From: Stappia sp. MMSF_3263
GTDB lineage: Bacteria; Pseudomonadota; Alphaproteobacteria; Rhizobiales; Stappiaceae
NCBI RefSeq assembly: GCF_030733745.1
Contig: NZ_JASHIK010000001.1
Location: 186,001-250,000, forward strand
DNA length: 64,000 nucleotides
Direction of reading: 5' to 3'
Of this stretch, positions 41,958-50,245 are shown piece after piece. The position numbers and the translations under genes are program-made. The notes beneath the pieces are model-generated. The model made no database searches, had not been told where the DNA came from, and saw only the letters and a program-made list of their open reading frames with translations. Numbering within the stretch: the stretch's first letter is position 1; each line of letters opens with the position of its first letter.

Positions 41958-43539
41958 GCATGCGCCTCCGGACCTTTTCCGCCTCCAGATAGCCGATGGT
42001 TCTCCAGGTGCGAAAGTCCCAATCGCGCCAGGTGTCGATCCGCGGTCGTACGGTCCGGCACCAGGCCTCGGAGGGAGCATAGCTCGGGGCCACCGGATAG
42101 CCGGTCTCGCAGATGGGCTCGCCCGGGCCCTTCAGCCGGGCGATATTGTGGCTGGCGACGATATGTCCGAAATTGACGAAGGAGCAGAGATAGAGCGTTG
42201 CCAGCGCCAGCGCAGCAACCCGCGCGAGCAGCCACCCCGTCGAGCGCTCCTGCCGGATCTGCCAGGCGATCAGCACGAGGCCGAGACCGACCAGTACCGT
42301 CCAGATCGCCGCGTGGATGCGCAAAGTGGTCAGCCCGTAGGCCTCGATATAGATCCATAGCCGGTAGCCGGCCGCTGCCGTCAGGACCAGATTCTGGACA
42401 AGCCACAGATACATCAGGCCGCGCAGCTGCGGCCGCTTTCCGAGATACGGGCGCGCCAGCACGGCAAAGGCACCGGCCAGCACGGCCGTTGCCATCAGCG
42501 CGAAGGCGCCGCGCCGGGCATAGGCCGAATAGGTGAGCCCCTCGGGCAACTCGCCACCGGCGAGCAGGTAGCGGGCATCCGTGCCGACCTGCACCAGCAG
42601 CATCGCGTTGAACAGGAAGAGCGCCAGGCTCACCGAGCCGGCATTGAGGCCGAGCCAGCGGCCGACAGGTTCGCCGGCATCCATCTCCCGCTTTGGCGGC
42701 AGGACGCCGGACCACGCCAGGAACGGCCAGACCAGCGAGGCGACAAGCGATAGGAACACCAGCCGCCAGAGCAACGGAACGAGGTGGATGTCCAGGACAA
42801 GCAACTGGCCGAGCCAGCCTTCGATGACGGGATTGGCCACGGCCAGCAGCACCAGCAGCGCCGCTGCACCCAGCAGCGGAAAGGCGAGCCTACTCGCCGC
42901 TTTCAGCACCGTCGTCCCGGTGCTCTCGCCCCGGTTTCCCGCCTGCAGGGCGAGGGAGGCGAACCGGATCGCCCTGAAGGGCTGTTTCACCGACGAGAGC
43001 AGCAGAAGGATCGCCCGGGCGATGACCTGCGCCGCTCCAGGTCTTGCGGCGGAGCGTGCCCATACGAGGCTGGCGGCGAGGCCGGCGATGGCGAAGGCGA
43101 CGGCGAGCAACTGCTGGTACTCGATCAGCGGCAGCTGGCTCGCCAGGAGCAGCAGCGCCGGCCCGCGCGGGATCCTGCGGCCGGGCAGGGTGGCGACCAT
43201 GGCGAGGAAGACGGTGACGGCGAACGGCACGAAGGCGAGCCCCGGCCAACGGTGATAGAGCAGCAGGTTCGCGGCGACGATGCAGACAATGAGCGCGGCA
43301 AGGCTTGCCTGCGGCGGCCAGCCGAAGCGCTCGTCCGGCGGTCCCTGTCGTTCGGCCGGTGCGGCCCGCGGCGCGGATGCGTCGTCCGCCCCGGCTTCGG
43401 GTTCCGTGGTGCCCGTCTCGGCCGGGGCCGTGGTCTCCGGTGCTTCCGCCTGTGACGGGGCGGCGGCGGTGACCAGCCACCATGCCTCCCGTTGCAGCGG
43501 GCGGGGCAGGCTGCGGTCCAGTGTTGCTGCAAGCGTCAT
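41935..43539 (-). CDS. DUF4173/DUF4153-type multi-spanning membrane protein
   Basis: Integral membrane protein of unknown function, 534 residues. A cytosolic Ala/Pro/Glu-rich N-terminus (about 1-75) precedes at least ten hydrophobic segments. LTYSAYARRGAFALMATAVLA resembles the conserved YA..G..AL segment of DUF4173. The C-terminal 90 residues are soluble, with two cysteines (GEPICETGYP and SEAWCRT) that could form a disulphide if periplasmic. AAGGAAC precedes the ATG. It overlaps the response regulator gene, and CreD-like accessory proteins in other CreBC-type operons make a sensory or regulated role plausible. Confidence 0.75.
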   Translation of the reverse strand: MTLAATLDRSLPRPLQREAWWLVTAAAPSQAEAPETTAPAETGTTEPEAGADDASAPRAAPAERQGPPDERFGWPPQASLAALIVCIVAANLLLYHRWPGLAFVPFAVTVFLAMVATLPGRRIPRGPALLLLASQLPLIEYQQLLAVAFAIAGLAASLVWARSAARPGAAQVIARAILLLLSSVKQPFRAIRFASLALQAGNRGESTGTTVLKAASRLAFPLLGAAALLVLLAVANPVIEGWLGQLLVLDIHLVPLLWRLVFLSLVASLVWPFLAWSGVLPPKREMDAGEPVGRWLGLNAGSVSLALFLFNAMLLVQVGTDARYLLAGGELPEGLTYSAYARRGAFALMATAVLAGAFAVLARPYLGKRPQLRGLMYLWLVQNLVLTAAAGYRLWIYIEAYGLTTLRIHAAIWTVLVGLGLVLIAWQIRQERSTGWLLARVAALALATLYLCSFVNFGHIVASHNIARLKGPGEPICETGYPVAPSYAPSEAWCRTVRPRIDTWRDWDFRTWRTIGYLEAEKVRRRMHENPGRR

Positions 43540-43666
43540 CGGGAGTTCCTTCGGCAGGGACGAGGCAGGACCGGTCCGGTCGGATCGGTTGGCATTCCCG
43601 TGCCATGGCGCTTGCGGAGTTCGCCTGAAGGAGTTCTGCAGATTTCGTGCAGATGCTGGCGGAGGC

Positions 43667-43694
43667 AAAAAAAACCCGCCTCCGGAGAGGCGGG
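43667..43694 (-). terminator. Strong Rho-independent terminator of the DUF1127 gene
   Basis: On the minus strand an 8-bp stem CCCGCCTC/GAGGCGGG is followed by eight T residues. It lies about 150 nt after the DUF1127 stop, giving a long 3' untranslated region. Confidence 0.88.
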
Positions 43695-43810
43695 CAAGGT
43701 GCGTCGGCGAGGGGCCGACAGGGCCTCGGCACGGGGCGGTGGGAGAGGGTCGTCAACCCGGCCCGGTGCGAAGAAGGTCAGGAAGGCGGGGCGCTTCCCA
43801 AGATGCGAAC

Positions 43811-43837
43811 GGCGCGCTGCAGGCGGTGCAGCGCGCC
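43811..43837. repeat. Perfect 11-bp hairpin after the DUF1127 stop
   Basis: GGCGCGCTGCA/TGCAGCGCGCC with a GGCGG loop, only 8 nt from the stop codon. No T-run; likely a 3'-UTR stem. Confidence 0.6.
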
Positions 43838-43844
43838 GCGCGCC

Positions 43845-44153
43845 TTACCGACGGCGGAGCCGCCTTGTGGACAGTGTCGACGAACGGCGCTCGTTGCGCA
43901 GGCGGGCGAGCTGCAGGCTCGGGTCCATGTAGTCGCTGCCATACAGGGAGGCGGCCACGTCGCTGCGGGTCACGCCGAGGTCGGCAAGCATGTGCTCGTC
44001 GAGTTCGAGCAGTCCGGCGACGGCCTTCCGGTTGCGGTAGCGTCGCCATGCGCTGGCCAGCGCGAGGTAGAAGCTGGACCCGGCGGCAGCGGCAACGGCG
44101 CTCGCGGAGAAACGGTAGGATCTGACAGTCTGGGTATCGCATGCCTGTGTCAT
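43845..44153 (-). CDS. DUF1127 (YjiS-like) small protein
   Basis: A 102-residue protein carrying a DUF1127 motif: WRRYRNRKAVAGLLELDEHMLADLGVTRSDV spread over about 37-68, with the conserved LDEHMLADLG core. An N-terminal hydrophobic stretch (ASAVAAAAGSSFYLALASAW) and a basic Arg/Ser-rich tail (NERRSSTLSTRRLRRR) make it longer than the minimal ~50-residue form. DUF1127 proteins have been tied to RNA maturation and phosphate or stress physiology in other bacteria. AAAGGAGAG precedes the ATG. It is divergent from a LysR gene, 224 nt apart. Confidence 0.85.
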   Translation of the reverse strand: MTQACDTQTVRSYRFSASAVAAAAGSSFYLALASAWRRYRNRKAVAGLLELDEHMLADLGVTRSDVAASLYGSDYMDPSLQLARLRNERRSSTLSTRRLRRR

Positions 44154-44377
44154 GGCAACACTCTCCTTTCCGGCGCCCGGGGTTCCGGAGCCTGGTATTT
44201 GAACGGCGACGGCTGCCCGTCGCCTCTGGTCGTTTCGTATGAATAGAGATTAGGCGGGAGCGATAGATTTAACAAACGAATGTTTTCGATGGATATCAAT
44301 CTTCATCTGTGATGTATTGCAGGTCAGGGAAATTGACGCAGCGCCCGCAAGGGCTGCGCGAGCGAGGATCATCCGTC

Positions 44378-45262
44378 ATGGCCCATGCACTCGATATCGA
44401 CCAGTTGCGCACCTTTCTCGCGATTGCCGAGCTTGGCAGTTTCACAAAGGCCGCCGACGCGGTGAACAAGACCCAGTCCGCCGTCTCCATGCAGATGAAA
44501 CGCCTGGAGGACCGGGTCGAGAGGCCGATTTTCGTCAAGGACGGGCGGCAGTCGCGCCTGACGGAGGACGGCCACCGCCTGATCGAGTTCGCGCAGCGCA
44601 TGATCCGTCTCAACGACGAGACGATGACCGCCTTTGCCGAGCCCTCGATCGTTGGCCGGGTCCGTCTCGGGCTCCCCGACGATTACGCCGAACGGCTGCT
44701 GCCACAGGTTCTCGCCGCCTTCGCCCGCCTCAATCCGGCCATCGAGATTGCGGTCCAGTGCCAGGGCTCGACCGTTACCGGCGACATGATAGAGCGCGGC
44801 GACCTGGATCTCGCGATCGTCACCTCCGGCGATTGCGTCAAGGTCCAGGGCGAGGTGATCCGCCGCGAACCGTTGCACTGGGTGGCACCGGCGAACATGT
44901 GCATCCATACCGAGGATGTCGTCCGCCTTGCGCTCGGACCGACAAGCTGTGCCTGGCGCGCCCAGGCCGTTTCGCTGCTCGACCGGATCAATCGCCGGCA
45001 CGTCATCTCCTATACCTCGTCGAGCGCCGCCGCCCTGATCGGCGCCGTCCAGGCGGGTCTCGCCGTCGCGGTCCTGCCGGAAAGCGCGGTGCGATCAGGC
45101 ATGCGCATTCTGAGCGAGAGCGACGGCTTCCCGATGTTGCCGCCCTGCGACATCACGATGATCCGGGCCGCCGCGGCGACCGATCCGGTGCATGATGCGC
45201 TCTGCTGTCACATTCGCGCGGCGATCGGCAACGTCGCGGCGGAGCTGATGGCCGCCGAGTAG
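44378..45262 (+). CDS. LysR-family transcriptional regulator
   Basis: A 294-residue LysR regulator. The helix-turn-helix is at about 7-65 (LRTFLAIAELGSFTKAADAV, then QSAVSMQMKRLED). The effector domain follows, with a cysteine-rich feel (CQGST, SGDCV, NMCIH, SCAWR). ATG 44378 has GAGGATC upstream. Being divergent from the DUF1127 gene, it likely controls that gene and itself through the shared 224-nt region. This LysR-DUF1127 pairing is common in the Rhizobiales by recollection. The ligand is unknown. Confidence 0.88.
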   Translation: MAHALDIDQLRTFLAIAELGSFTKAADAVNKTQSAVSMQMKRLEDRVERPIFVKDGRQSRLTEDGHRLIEFAQRMIRLNDETMTAFAEPSIVGRVRLGLPDDYAERLLPQVLAAFARLNPAIEIAVQCQGSTVTGDMIERGDLDLAIVTSGDCVKVQGEVIRREPLHWVAPANMCIHTEDVVRLALGPTSCAWRAQAVSLLDRINRRHVISYTSSSAAALIGAVQAGLAVAVLPESAVRSGMRILSESDGFPMLPPCDITMIRAAAATDPVHDALCCHIRAAIGNVAAELMAAE

Positions 45263-45286
45263 GCCCGCGCAGTCCGGCGGGCGGCG

Positions 45287-46228
45287 TCAGCCGCGCGTCT
45301 TGCCGGTGCGCAGCACCAGCAGGTTGCCGGCGAGCACGCAGGCAAGACCGGTCAGCGCCGCCGCGCCCCAGTGAAAATTCTCAAGCACGGTCGAAACCAG
45401 CAGCGCCACGACCGGGAACATCACGGTCGAATATCCGGCGCGCGCCGACCCGATGCGGCCAAGCAGCGTCAGGTAGCAGGCGAAGGCGACCACGGACGCG
45501 AAGACGGAGAGATAGACCATCGCGCCGAGATAGGTCGGCGTCCACTCGATGGCGAAGGACGCGCCGCGCGCGCTGGCGAACAGTCCCAGGAAGATCGCGC
45601 CGTAGACCATGCCCCAGGCGCTCGCCGAAACGATGGAGATACCGTCCCGCTGGTTCGCTGCCGAGACCATGTTGCCGAAGCAGAACGACAGCGTTCCTCC
45701 GATACACAGCGCCAGGCCGAGCAGGGCTTGCCCGTCGAAGCCGCCGCCCGCCTGGTCCGAGATCTGCGGCCAGAACAGAAGCGCGATCCCGGCAAAGCCG
45801 AGCACGCCGCCGATCAGCACGCGTCGGCTGATCCTTTGACGGAAGATGACGAAGCCGAGAACCATGTTGAAGATCGAGGTCAGGGAGAACACCACCGACA
45901 GGAGGCCGGAGGGGACATACTGGCCGCCATAGTAGAACAGCGTGAAATTGGTTGAGAAAATGAACAGTCCGAGACCGGCGAAACGCAGGTGCGTCATGAC
46001 CGGGAAGCGCAGTCTTGCGCCGCGCGCCAGCGCCCAGCCCATCATGATCGCCGCCGCCACGACGAAGCGCCAGAACACCGAGACTTCCGGCGGCACGGTG
46101 CCGAGCTGCAGCTTCAGCGCGTACCAGGAAAACCCCCAGGCGAGGACGGTCAGGCCGTAGAGGCCAAGGTCGGCCGGGGTCAGGGAAGGGGCATCGCGCG
46201 TCGGCGCGCCGGTGGCGAGCGAGGTCAT
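45287..46228 (-). CDS. EamA/DMT-family transporter
   Basis: Drug/metabolite-type exporter of the inner membrane, 313 residues with ten membrane segments in two EamA repeats. VLAWGFSWYALK opens the first; the second begins after FDGQALLGLALCIGGTLSF. Substrate unknown; such proteins often export amino acids or other metabolites. ATG 46228 fits the first TM after a short polar leader; an earlier in-frame start would add 27 residues. It converges on the LysR gene. Confidence 0.88.
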   Translation of the reverse strand: MTSLATGAPTRDAPSLTPADLGLYGLTVLAWGFSWYALKLQLGTVPPEVSVFWRFVVAAAIMMGWALARGARLRFPVMTHLRFAGLGLFIFSTNFTLFYYGGQYVPSGLLSVVFSLTSIFNMVLGFVIFRQRISRRVLIGGVLGFAGIALLFWPQISDQAGGGFDGQALLGLALCIGGTLSFCFGNMVSAANQRDGISIVSASAWGMVYGAIFLGLFASARGASFAIEWTPTYLGAMVYLSVFASVVAFACYLTLLGRIGSARAGYSTVMFPVVALLVSTVLENFHWGAAALTGLACVLAGNLLVLRTGKTRG

Positions 46229-46365
46229 GTGGTCCGGAAAATCCTTTGGGAGATCAGGCCCGCAGGATGGCCCAACCGGTCCATGCGGACAAGTCATGAT
46301 TATTGACACGATCCATGCCTTTTGCTGATGGATCGCGTCTCATGTCCCTGTGATCCTGCACCGGC

Positions 46366-46626
46366 TCAGGCGCCTCCGCGTGACCGCCAGCGGGAGCGGA
46401 TCCCCTCCGATGTCAGATAGACGAGGCCGAAGAGGTAGAGCCCCGTCATCGACAGCATCGTGACGATCAGCAGGGGGTAGCCGATCCAGATGACGGCCAG
46501 CAGCCAGAGCGCGAGGATGTTGAGCACGAAGGCGAGCCGCTCCGCATAGCCGCCCAGCCTGGCGCTGCGCAGGAAGGCGCCGAACACGGGGATGTATTCG
46601 AGAAGGCGGATGAGCCTGTTCGTCAT
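46366..46626 (-). CDS. Small membrane protein of unknown function
   Basis: An 86-residue protein with two adjacent hydrophobic segments (about 28-47 and 49-70) and a basic Arg/Ser C-terminus. It begins MTNRLIRLLEYIPVFGAFLRS. No recognisable family. ATG 46626 has AGGACGG upstream. It is alone, with the EamA gene downstream and a hypothetical gene upstream on the same strand. Too small for confident assignment. Confidence 0.6.
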   Translation of the reverse strand: MTNRLIRLLEYIPVFGAFLRSARLGGYAERLAFVLNILALWLLAVIWIGYPLLIVTMLSMTGLYLFGLVYLTSEGIRSRWRSRGGA

Positions 46627-46785
46627 GAATTGTCCGTCCTGTTGTCGCGGCGCCCGGCGGGCCGCGGCTGGCGGCCTGCCCTCCACGGGCGCGAAGGCGG
46701 CACCTTAGCCGCGAGCCCCGCGCCCGGTCATGCGACGGCCTGTCCCTGCGACAATCTCGACCGGCTTGCCCGGGGCACGCGCGTC

Positions 46786-47403
46786 TCAGCCCGCGATGCT
46801 GCCGGCGCTTTCGTGCCAGCGCGGCCTGTAGCCGGCGGCGAGCACCGACACGATGGCCGGCGGGGTGAGGAGTTCCGCCAGTGCATCGGGATCCGGTTCC
46901 GGCGCGGGTGCGTAGCCGTCGAAGCTCCAGCCGAGCAGGCGCCCCTTGCAGGGCGTGGCGACCACGTCGCCGATACGGGCCATTGCCCCGTCCGGCAAGG
47001 CGCCGAGCCGCGTCAAGGGGCGCTCCCCGGTTCGCTCGCCGTGCAGCCTGACATCCATTTCGGCGGCTCTTGGTTCTGGCCGGGTGCCCTCCGCCCTGGC
47101 CCAGGCCTCGCGGAAGCGCAGCGCATCGGCGCGCCGGCACTCGAAACAGGGACGATGACCGGCGGCGAGCGCGGTCACCTCGTCAAGGAAGAAGAACTCC
47201 GTGTAGCCGGAGCCCATCACGCTGCGATGCCGGTCCTTGAAGGCGATCTCGCAGCAGATCCAGGCGCGCGAGCGCCAGCGTGCCCGGCCGAGAGTTCGCG
47301 TTAGCGGGTCGTGCAGCCGGCCGCCGCGATTGCCCATCAGGGTGCCGCGCGCCGTCACCGCGTGGAGGGTGCCGTCCGGCGCGACCCGGTTTCGCAGCAC
47401 CAC
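46786..47403 (-). CDS. Conserved hypothetical protein with a CFEC motif
   Basis: About 205 residues, starting at one of two tandem GTG codons (47403 or 47400). RNRVAPDGTLHAVTARGTLM, NRGGRLHD and RSRAWICCEIAFKDRHRSVM lead into GYTEFFFLDEVTALAAGHRP and CFECRRADALRFREAW. The CFEC pair plus WICC could bind a metal or take part in redox chemistry. I recall similar unnamed proteins in Rhizobiales, but have no function for them. The start lies 5 nt after the stop of the thioredoxin-like gene, implying translational coupling. The much longer open frame on this strand merges it with an out-of-frame shadow of that gene. Confidence 0.75.
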   Translation of the reverse strand: MVLRNRVAPDGTLHAVTARGTLMGNRGGRLHDPLTRTLGRARWRSRAWICCEIAFKDRHRSVMGSGYTEFFFLDEVTALAAGHRPCFECRRADALRFREAWARAEGTRPEPRAAEMDVRLHGERTGERPLTRLGALPDGAMARIGDVVATPCKGRLLGWSFDGYAPAPEPDPDALAELLTPPAIVSVLAAGYRPRWHESAGSIAG

Positions 47404-47407
47404 CGGC

Positions 47408-48037
47408 TCAGCCCAGCCGCCAGTCCTCGGTCTCCACGCCCTTTTCCCGCAACTGGTTGACGCGATCGTTGGAGTAGCGCTGGAAACCTTCGCTCTGATG
47501 CGCGCCGCTGCGCACCCATTCGAAGAAATGGTAGAAGTAGAAAGGCGGAAGGTAGCCTTGGATGCGGGCCAGTTCCGCCGAGCGCCCGTCCTTGCCCTCC
47601 ACCGCCTCGATGCTTTTGGGGAACAAGACGATTGTCGGCGTGAAATTGACCAGCCAGCGCCGCGCCAGTGCCCGCTCCTCCATCGCCTCGCCGTCGAAAT
47701 CCGTGGTCTCGCGGGCGCCGAACAGGTCAAGCTGGATGAAGGCGAAATTCTCCTTGAGATAAGGGAGATAGTCCTCGCGCGCGAGGTTGATCTCGTGGGT
47801 CTTGCGGCAGAACGGACAGCCGCCCTGTTCGAACATGACCACCAGATGCTTGTCCGCCGCATGCGCCTCGGCGAGGTCCTCGCCCAGATCGAGAAAACTC
47901 TCGACGAACCAGTCCTGCTTGTAGAGCCCGTCATCGCCAAGTGTCGCGGCGCGGGCAGGGCGCGCAGGGGCTGTGGACAGGGTCGCCGCCGTGCCGGCGG
48001 CCAGCGCGCCAAGGCCGAAGTGCCGTCTTGTGATCAT
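47408..48037 (-). CDS. soxW: Tat-exported thioredoxin-like protein, SoxW type
   Basis: Periplasmic thioredoxin-fold protein, 209 residues. It begins with a Tat-like leader (TRRHFGLGALAAGTAATL). The active site is GGCPFCRKTH with C74 and C77, and FTPTIVLFP supplies the cis-proline loop. SoxW-like proteins keep periplasmic thiols reduced, but no sox genes are near, so the partner is unknown. GGGAGGAC precedes the ATG. It is directly upstream of, and coupled to, the CFEC hypothetical gene. Confidence 0.85.
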   Translation of the reverse strand: MITRRHFGLGALAAGTAATLSTAPARPARAATLGDDGLYKQDWFVESFLDLGEDLAEAHAADKHLVVMFEQGGCPFCRKTHEINLAREDYLPYLKENFAFIQLDLFGARETTDFDGEAMEERALARRWLVNFTPTIVLFPKSIEAVEGKDGRSAELARIQGYLPPFYFYHFFEWVRSGAHQSEGFQRYSNDRVNQLREKGVETEDWRLG

Positions 48038-48131
48038 GATGTGTCCTCCCGACATATTCCGTGTCGGGAATGTATCAGGTCTTTGGCGCCTTGCCATCCG
48101 GCGAAATCGCGAGGGTAGAGGGAACGATGCT

Positions 48132-48809
48132 TTACTCGCCAACGACAAGAATGTGCAGCGCCCGCGGGCCGTGCGCGCCGAGCAGCAGGGTCTGCTCGAT
48201 ATCCGCCGACCGTGATGGGCCGGTCACAAGGTTCACCGTGCGCGGCATGACGCCTTTGCCGTGTATCTCCCTGACACGGTCCCACAGCGTCTCGTAGTCG
48301 CCGGCAATGTCGGCGGCCCGAAGCACCACGATGTGATGTTCGGGAACGAAGTTCAGCGTCGTCGGATTGTCCGGCCCGGAGGTCAGCATCAGGGTTCCGG
48401 TCTCGGCGACGCCGCCGAGCGCGTGCGAGACGCTGGCCATGTCGTCGGCCTGTGCTGGACCGTGCGCCACTTCCAGATGTGCCTGGCCCTGCCAGGGCAG
48501 GCCGGCAAGGCGGGTATCGGCGCCGGTGCGCACGCGCGCCGGCAGGTTCTTCGATTTCAGATAGTCGCTGACCGCGGCCGGAACATCCGCGCTGCTTGGG
48601 AGCCGGGCTATGCTCGCCTGCACCTTCTCCGCCATTTCGCAGAAGAGGTCGATCCGGCCGGCGGGGTCAAGCTGGCCGCGTGCGGGGATCAGGCCGCGGG
48701 GGCTGCGCTGCAGCCGGTCGGTGACGGCGGCGCGGCGTGCGTCGTCGTCTCTTCCCCGTCCCATGGCGGCGCGCATCTTGGCCAGGATGGCGGCTCGTGC
48801 ATCGCTCAT
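48132..48809 (-). CDS. lutC: L-lactate utilisation protein LutC (LUD domain)
   Basis: Third subunit of the LutABC L-lactate oxidase, 225 residues. The LUD domain occupies the C-terminal two thirds, with LGGVAETGTLMLTSG and the conserved EHHIVVLRAADI; the N-terminus is a short helical part. GGAGAGG precedes the ATG. It overlaps the end of lutB by ATGA, so it is co-translated. It is the last gene of the lutR-lutA-GNAT-lutB-lutC operon. Confidence 0.92.
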   Translation of the reverse strand: MSDARAAILAKMRAAMGRGRDDDARRAAVTDRLQRSPRGLIPARGQLDPAGRIDLFCEMAEKVQASIARLPSSADVPAAVSDYLKSKNLPARVRTGADTRLAGLPWQGQAHLEVAHGPAQADDMASVSHALGGVAETGTLMLTSGPDNPTTLNFVPEHHIVVLRAADIAGDYETLWDRVREIHGKGVMPRTVNLVTGPSRSADIEQTLLLGAHGPRALHILVVGE

Positions 48810-50245
48810 CGGGTGCCTCTCCTGCTGTTGCCGTGCCGTTTCGCCCATTGGGCCTGGAATGTTCCTCCTTCGGGAGCGGGCAGGTCGCGGTAGCGGGTCC
48901 ATCCGCCGGCAAGCGGCATCGCCCGGAAGCGCCCGCGTGCGCGGCCCATGAGCCCGAGCGTGCCGATGGCGACCCGGGTAAGCGCCTGGTAGAGCGCCGG
49001 ACGCTTGGCGAAGAAGGCCCACAGGCCGAGACCGTAGCGGGCCGCCGCCGGATTGAGGTTGCGGGAGAACTCCCGCTCGCGCCAGTGCCGCATCATCTTC
49101 GGCAGGGGGATCCGCATCGGGCAGACGCTTTCGCAGCGCCCGCAGAAGGTGGATGCATTGGGCAGGTGGCCGGACTGGTCGACGCCGATCAGCGAGGGGG
49201 TCAGCACCGCGCCCATCGGGCCTGGATAGACCCAGCCATAGGCGTGGCCGCCGACCGCGTGATAGACGGGGCAATGGTTCATGCAGGCGCCGCAGCGAAT
49301 GCAGCGGAGCATGTCCTGGAACTCCGTGCCGAGCATCGACGAGCGGCCGTTGTCGAGCAGCACGACGTGGTAGTCCTCCGGCCCGTCGGGGTCTGCCTCG
49401 CGGCGCGGGCCGGTGGAAAAGGTCGTGTAGACGGACATGTCCTGGCCGGTTGCGGAGCGGGCGAGCACGCGCAGGATCTGTGACACGTCCTCCAGCGTCG
49501 GCACGATCTTCTCGATCGAGGCGACCACCACATGCGTCTTCGGCAGCGACTGGGTCAGGTCGCCGTTGCCTTCATTGGTGACGATGACCGACGTGCCTGT
49601 TTCGGCGACGAGGAAATTCGCGCCGGTGATGCCGATATCGGCCTGGAAATACTTCTCGCGCAACACGGCCCGGGCCTCGCCCAGCAGCGTCGTCGGCTCA
49701 TCGAGATTGCGATCCGGGTCGAGATGGGTATGGACGCGGCGGAAGTCGGCTTCCACCTGGTCCTTGTTGACATGCACGGCCGGCGCGATGATGTGGCTGG
49801 GATGCTCGCCGCGCAGCTGGATGATGTATTCGCCCAGATCGGTCTCGACGGGCGCCACCGAATGCTCCTCGAGAAAGGCGTTGAGGCCGATCTCCTCGGT
49901 GATCATCGACTTGCCCTTGGTCACCGTGCGGGCGTTCTTGCTGCGACAGATGTCGAGGATGATGCGCCGCGCGTCCTCGGCTGTCTCGGCCCAGTGCACA
50001 TGGCCGCCCGCCGCCTCCACCTTGTCCGCATAGGCTTCCAGGTAGAGATCGAGATGGGCGAGTGCGTGGTCCTTGATGTCGCGTGCATTGTCGCGGAGCC
50101 TGTCGAACTCGGGCAGGGCCTCGGCCGCGACCGCGCGCTTGGCGATGAAGCCGGATCGCACATGGCCGAGCGCCCGCTGGAGGGGCGCATCCGCGAGCGC
50201 CTCGCGGGCATTGGCCTTGAACGCCGGGGAGGTGATCTCAACCAC
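48806..50245 (-). CDS. lutB: L-lactate utilisation iron-sulphur protein LutB
   Basis: Large subunit of LutABC, 479 residues, converting L-lactate to pyruvate with electrons to the quinone pool. An N-terminal LUD domain (about 80-285: TVTKGKSM, GITGANFLVAETGTSVIVTNEG) is followed by two 4Fe-4S binding motifs: C315, C318, C321, C325 in CIRCGACMNHC, and C368, C371, C375 in CGRCESVC. The helical C-terminus has WREREFSR. It begins 8 nt before the stop of the upstream acetyltransferase gene. Confidence 0.94.
   Translation of the reverse strand: MVEITSPAFKANAREALADAPLQRALGHVRSGFIAKRAVAAEALPEFDRLRDNARDIKDHALAHLDLYLEAYADKVEAAGGHVHWAETAEDARRIILDICRSKNARTVTKGKSMITEEIGLNAFLEEHSVAPVETDLGEYIIQLRGEHPSHIIAPAVHVNKDQVEADFRRVHTHLDPDRNLDEPTTLLGEARAVLREKYFQADIGITGANFLVAETGTSVIVTNEGNGDLTQSLPKTHVVVASIEKIVPTLEDVSQILRVLARSATGQDMSVYTTFSTGPRREADPDGPEDYHVVLLDNGRSSMLGTEFQDMLRCIRCGACMNHCPVYHAVGGHAYGWVYPGPMGAVLTPSLIGVDQSGHLPNASTFCGRCESVCPMRIPLPKMMRHWREREFSRNLNPAAARYGLGLWAFFAKRPALYQALTRVAIGTLGLMGRARGRFRAMPLAGGWTRYRDLPAPEGGTFQAQWAKRHGNSRRGTR

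Larger units (their letters stand above)
43540..43844. other. Intergenic region between the DUF4173 operon and the DUF1127 gene
   Basis: 305 nt without a convincing gene. It holds the 3' end of the DUF1127 transcript, with two hairpins (43667-43694 and 43811-43837), and the promoter region of the DUF4173 operon. Confidence 0.7.

Noticed and set aside
44317-45195. Plus-strand 292-aa frame overlapping the LysR gene
   Set aside because: Alternative frame of the LysR gene with Arg/Pro-rich sequence and no helix-turn-helix.
47404-48012. N-terminal half of a 408-aa open frame joined to the CFEC protein
   Set aside because: It is the out-of-frame shadow of the SoxW-like gene on the same strand; only the part from 47403 downward is a gene.
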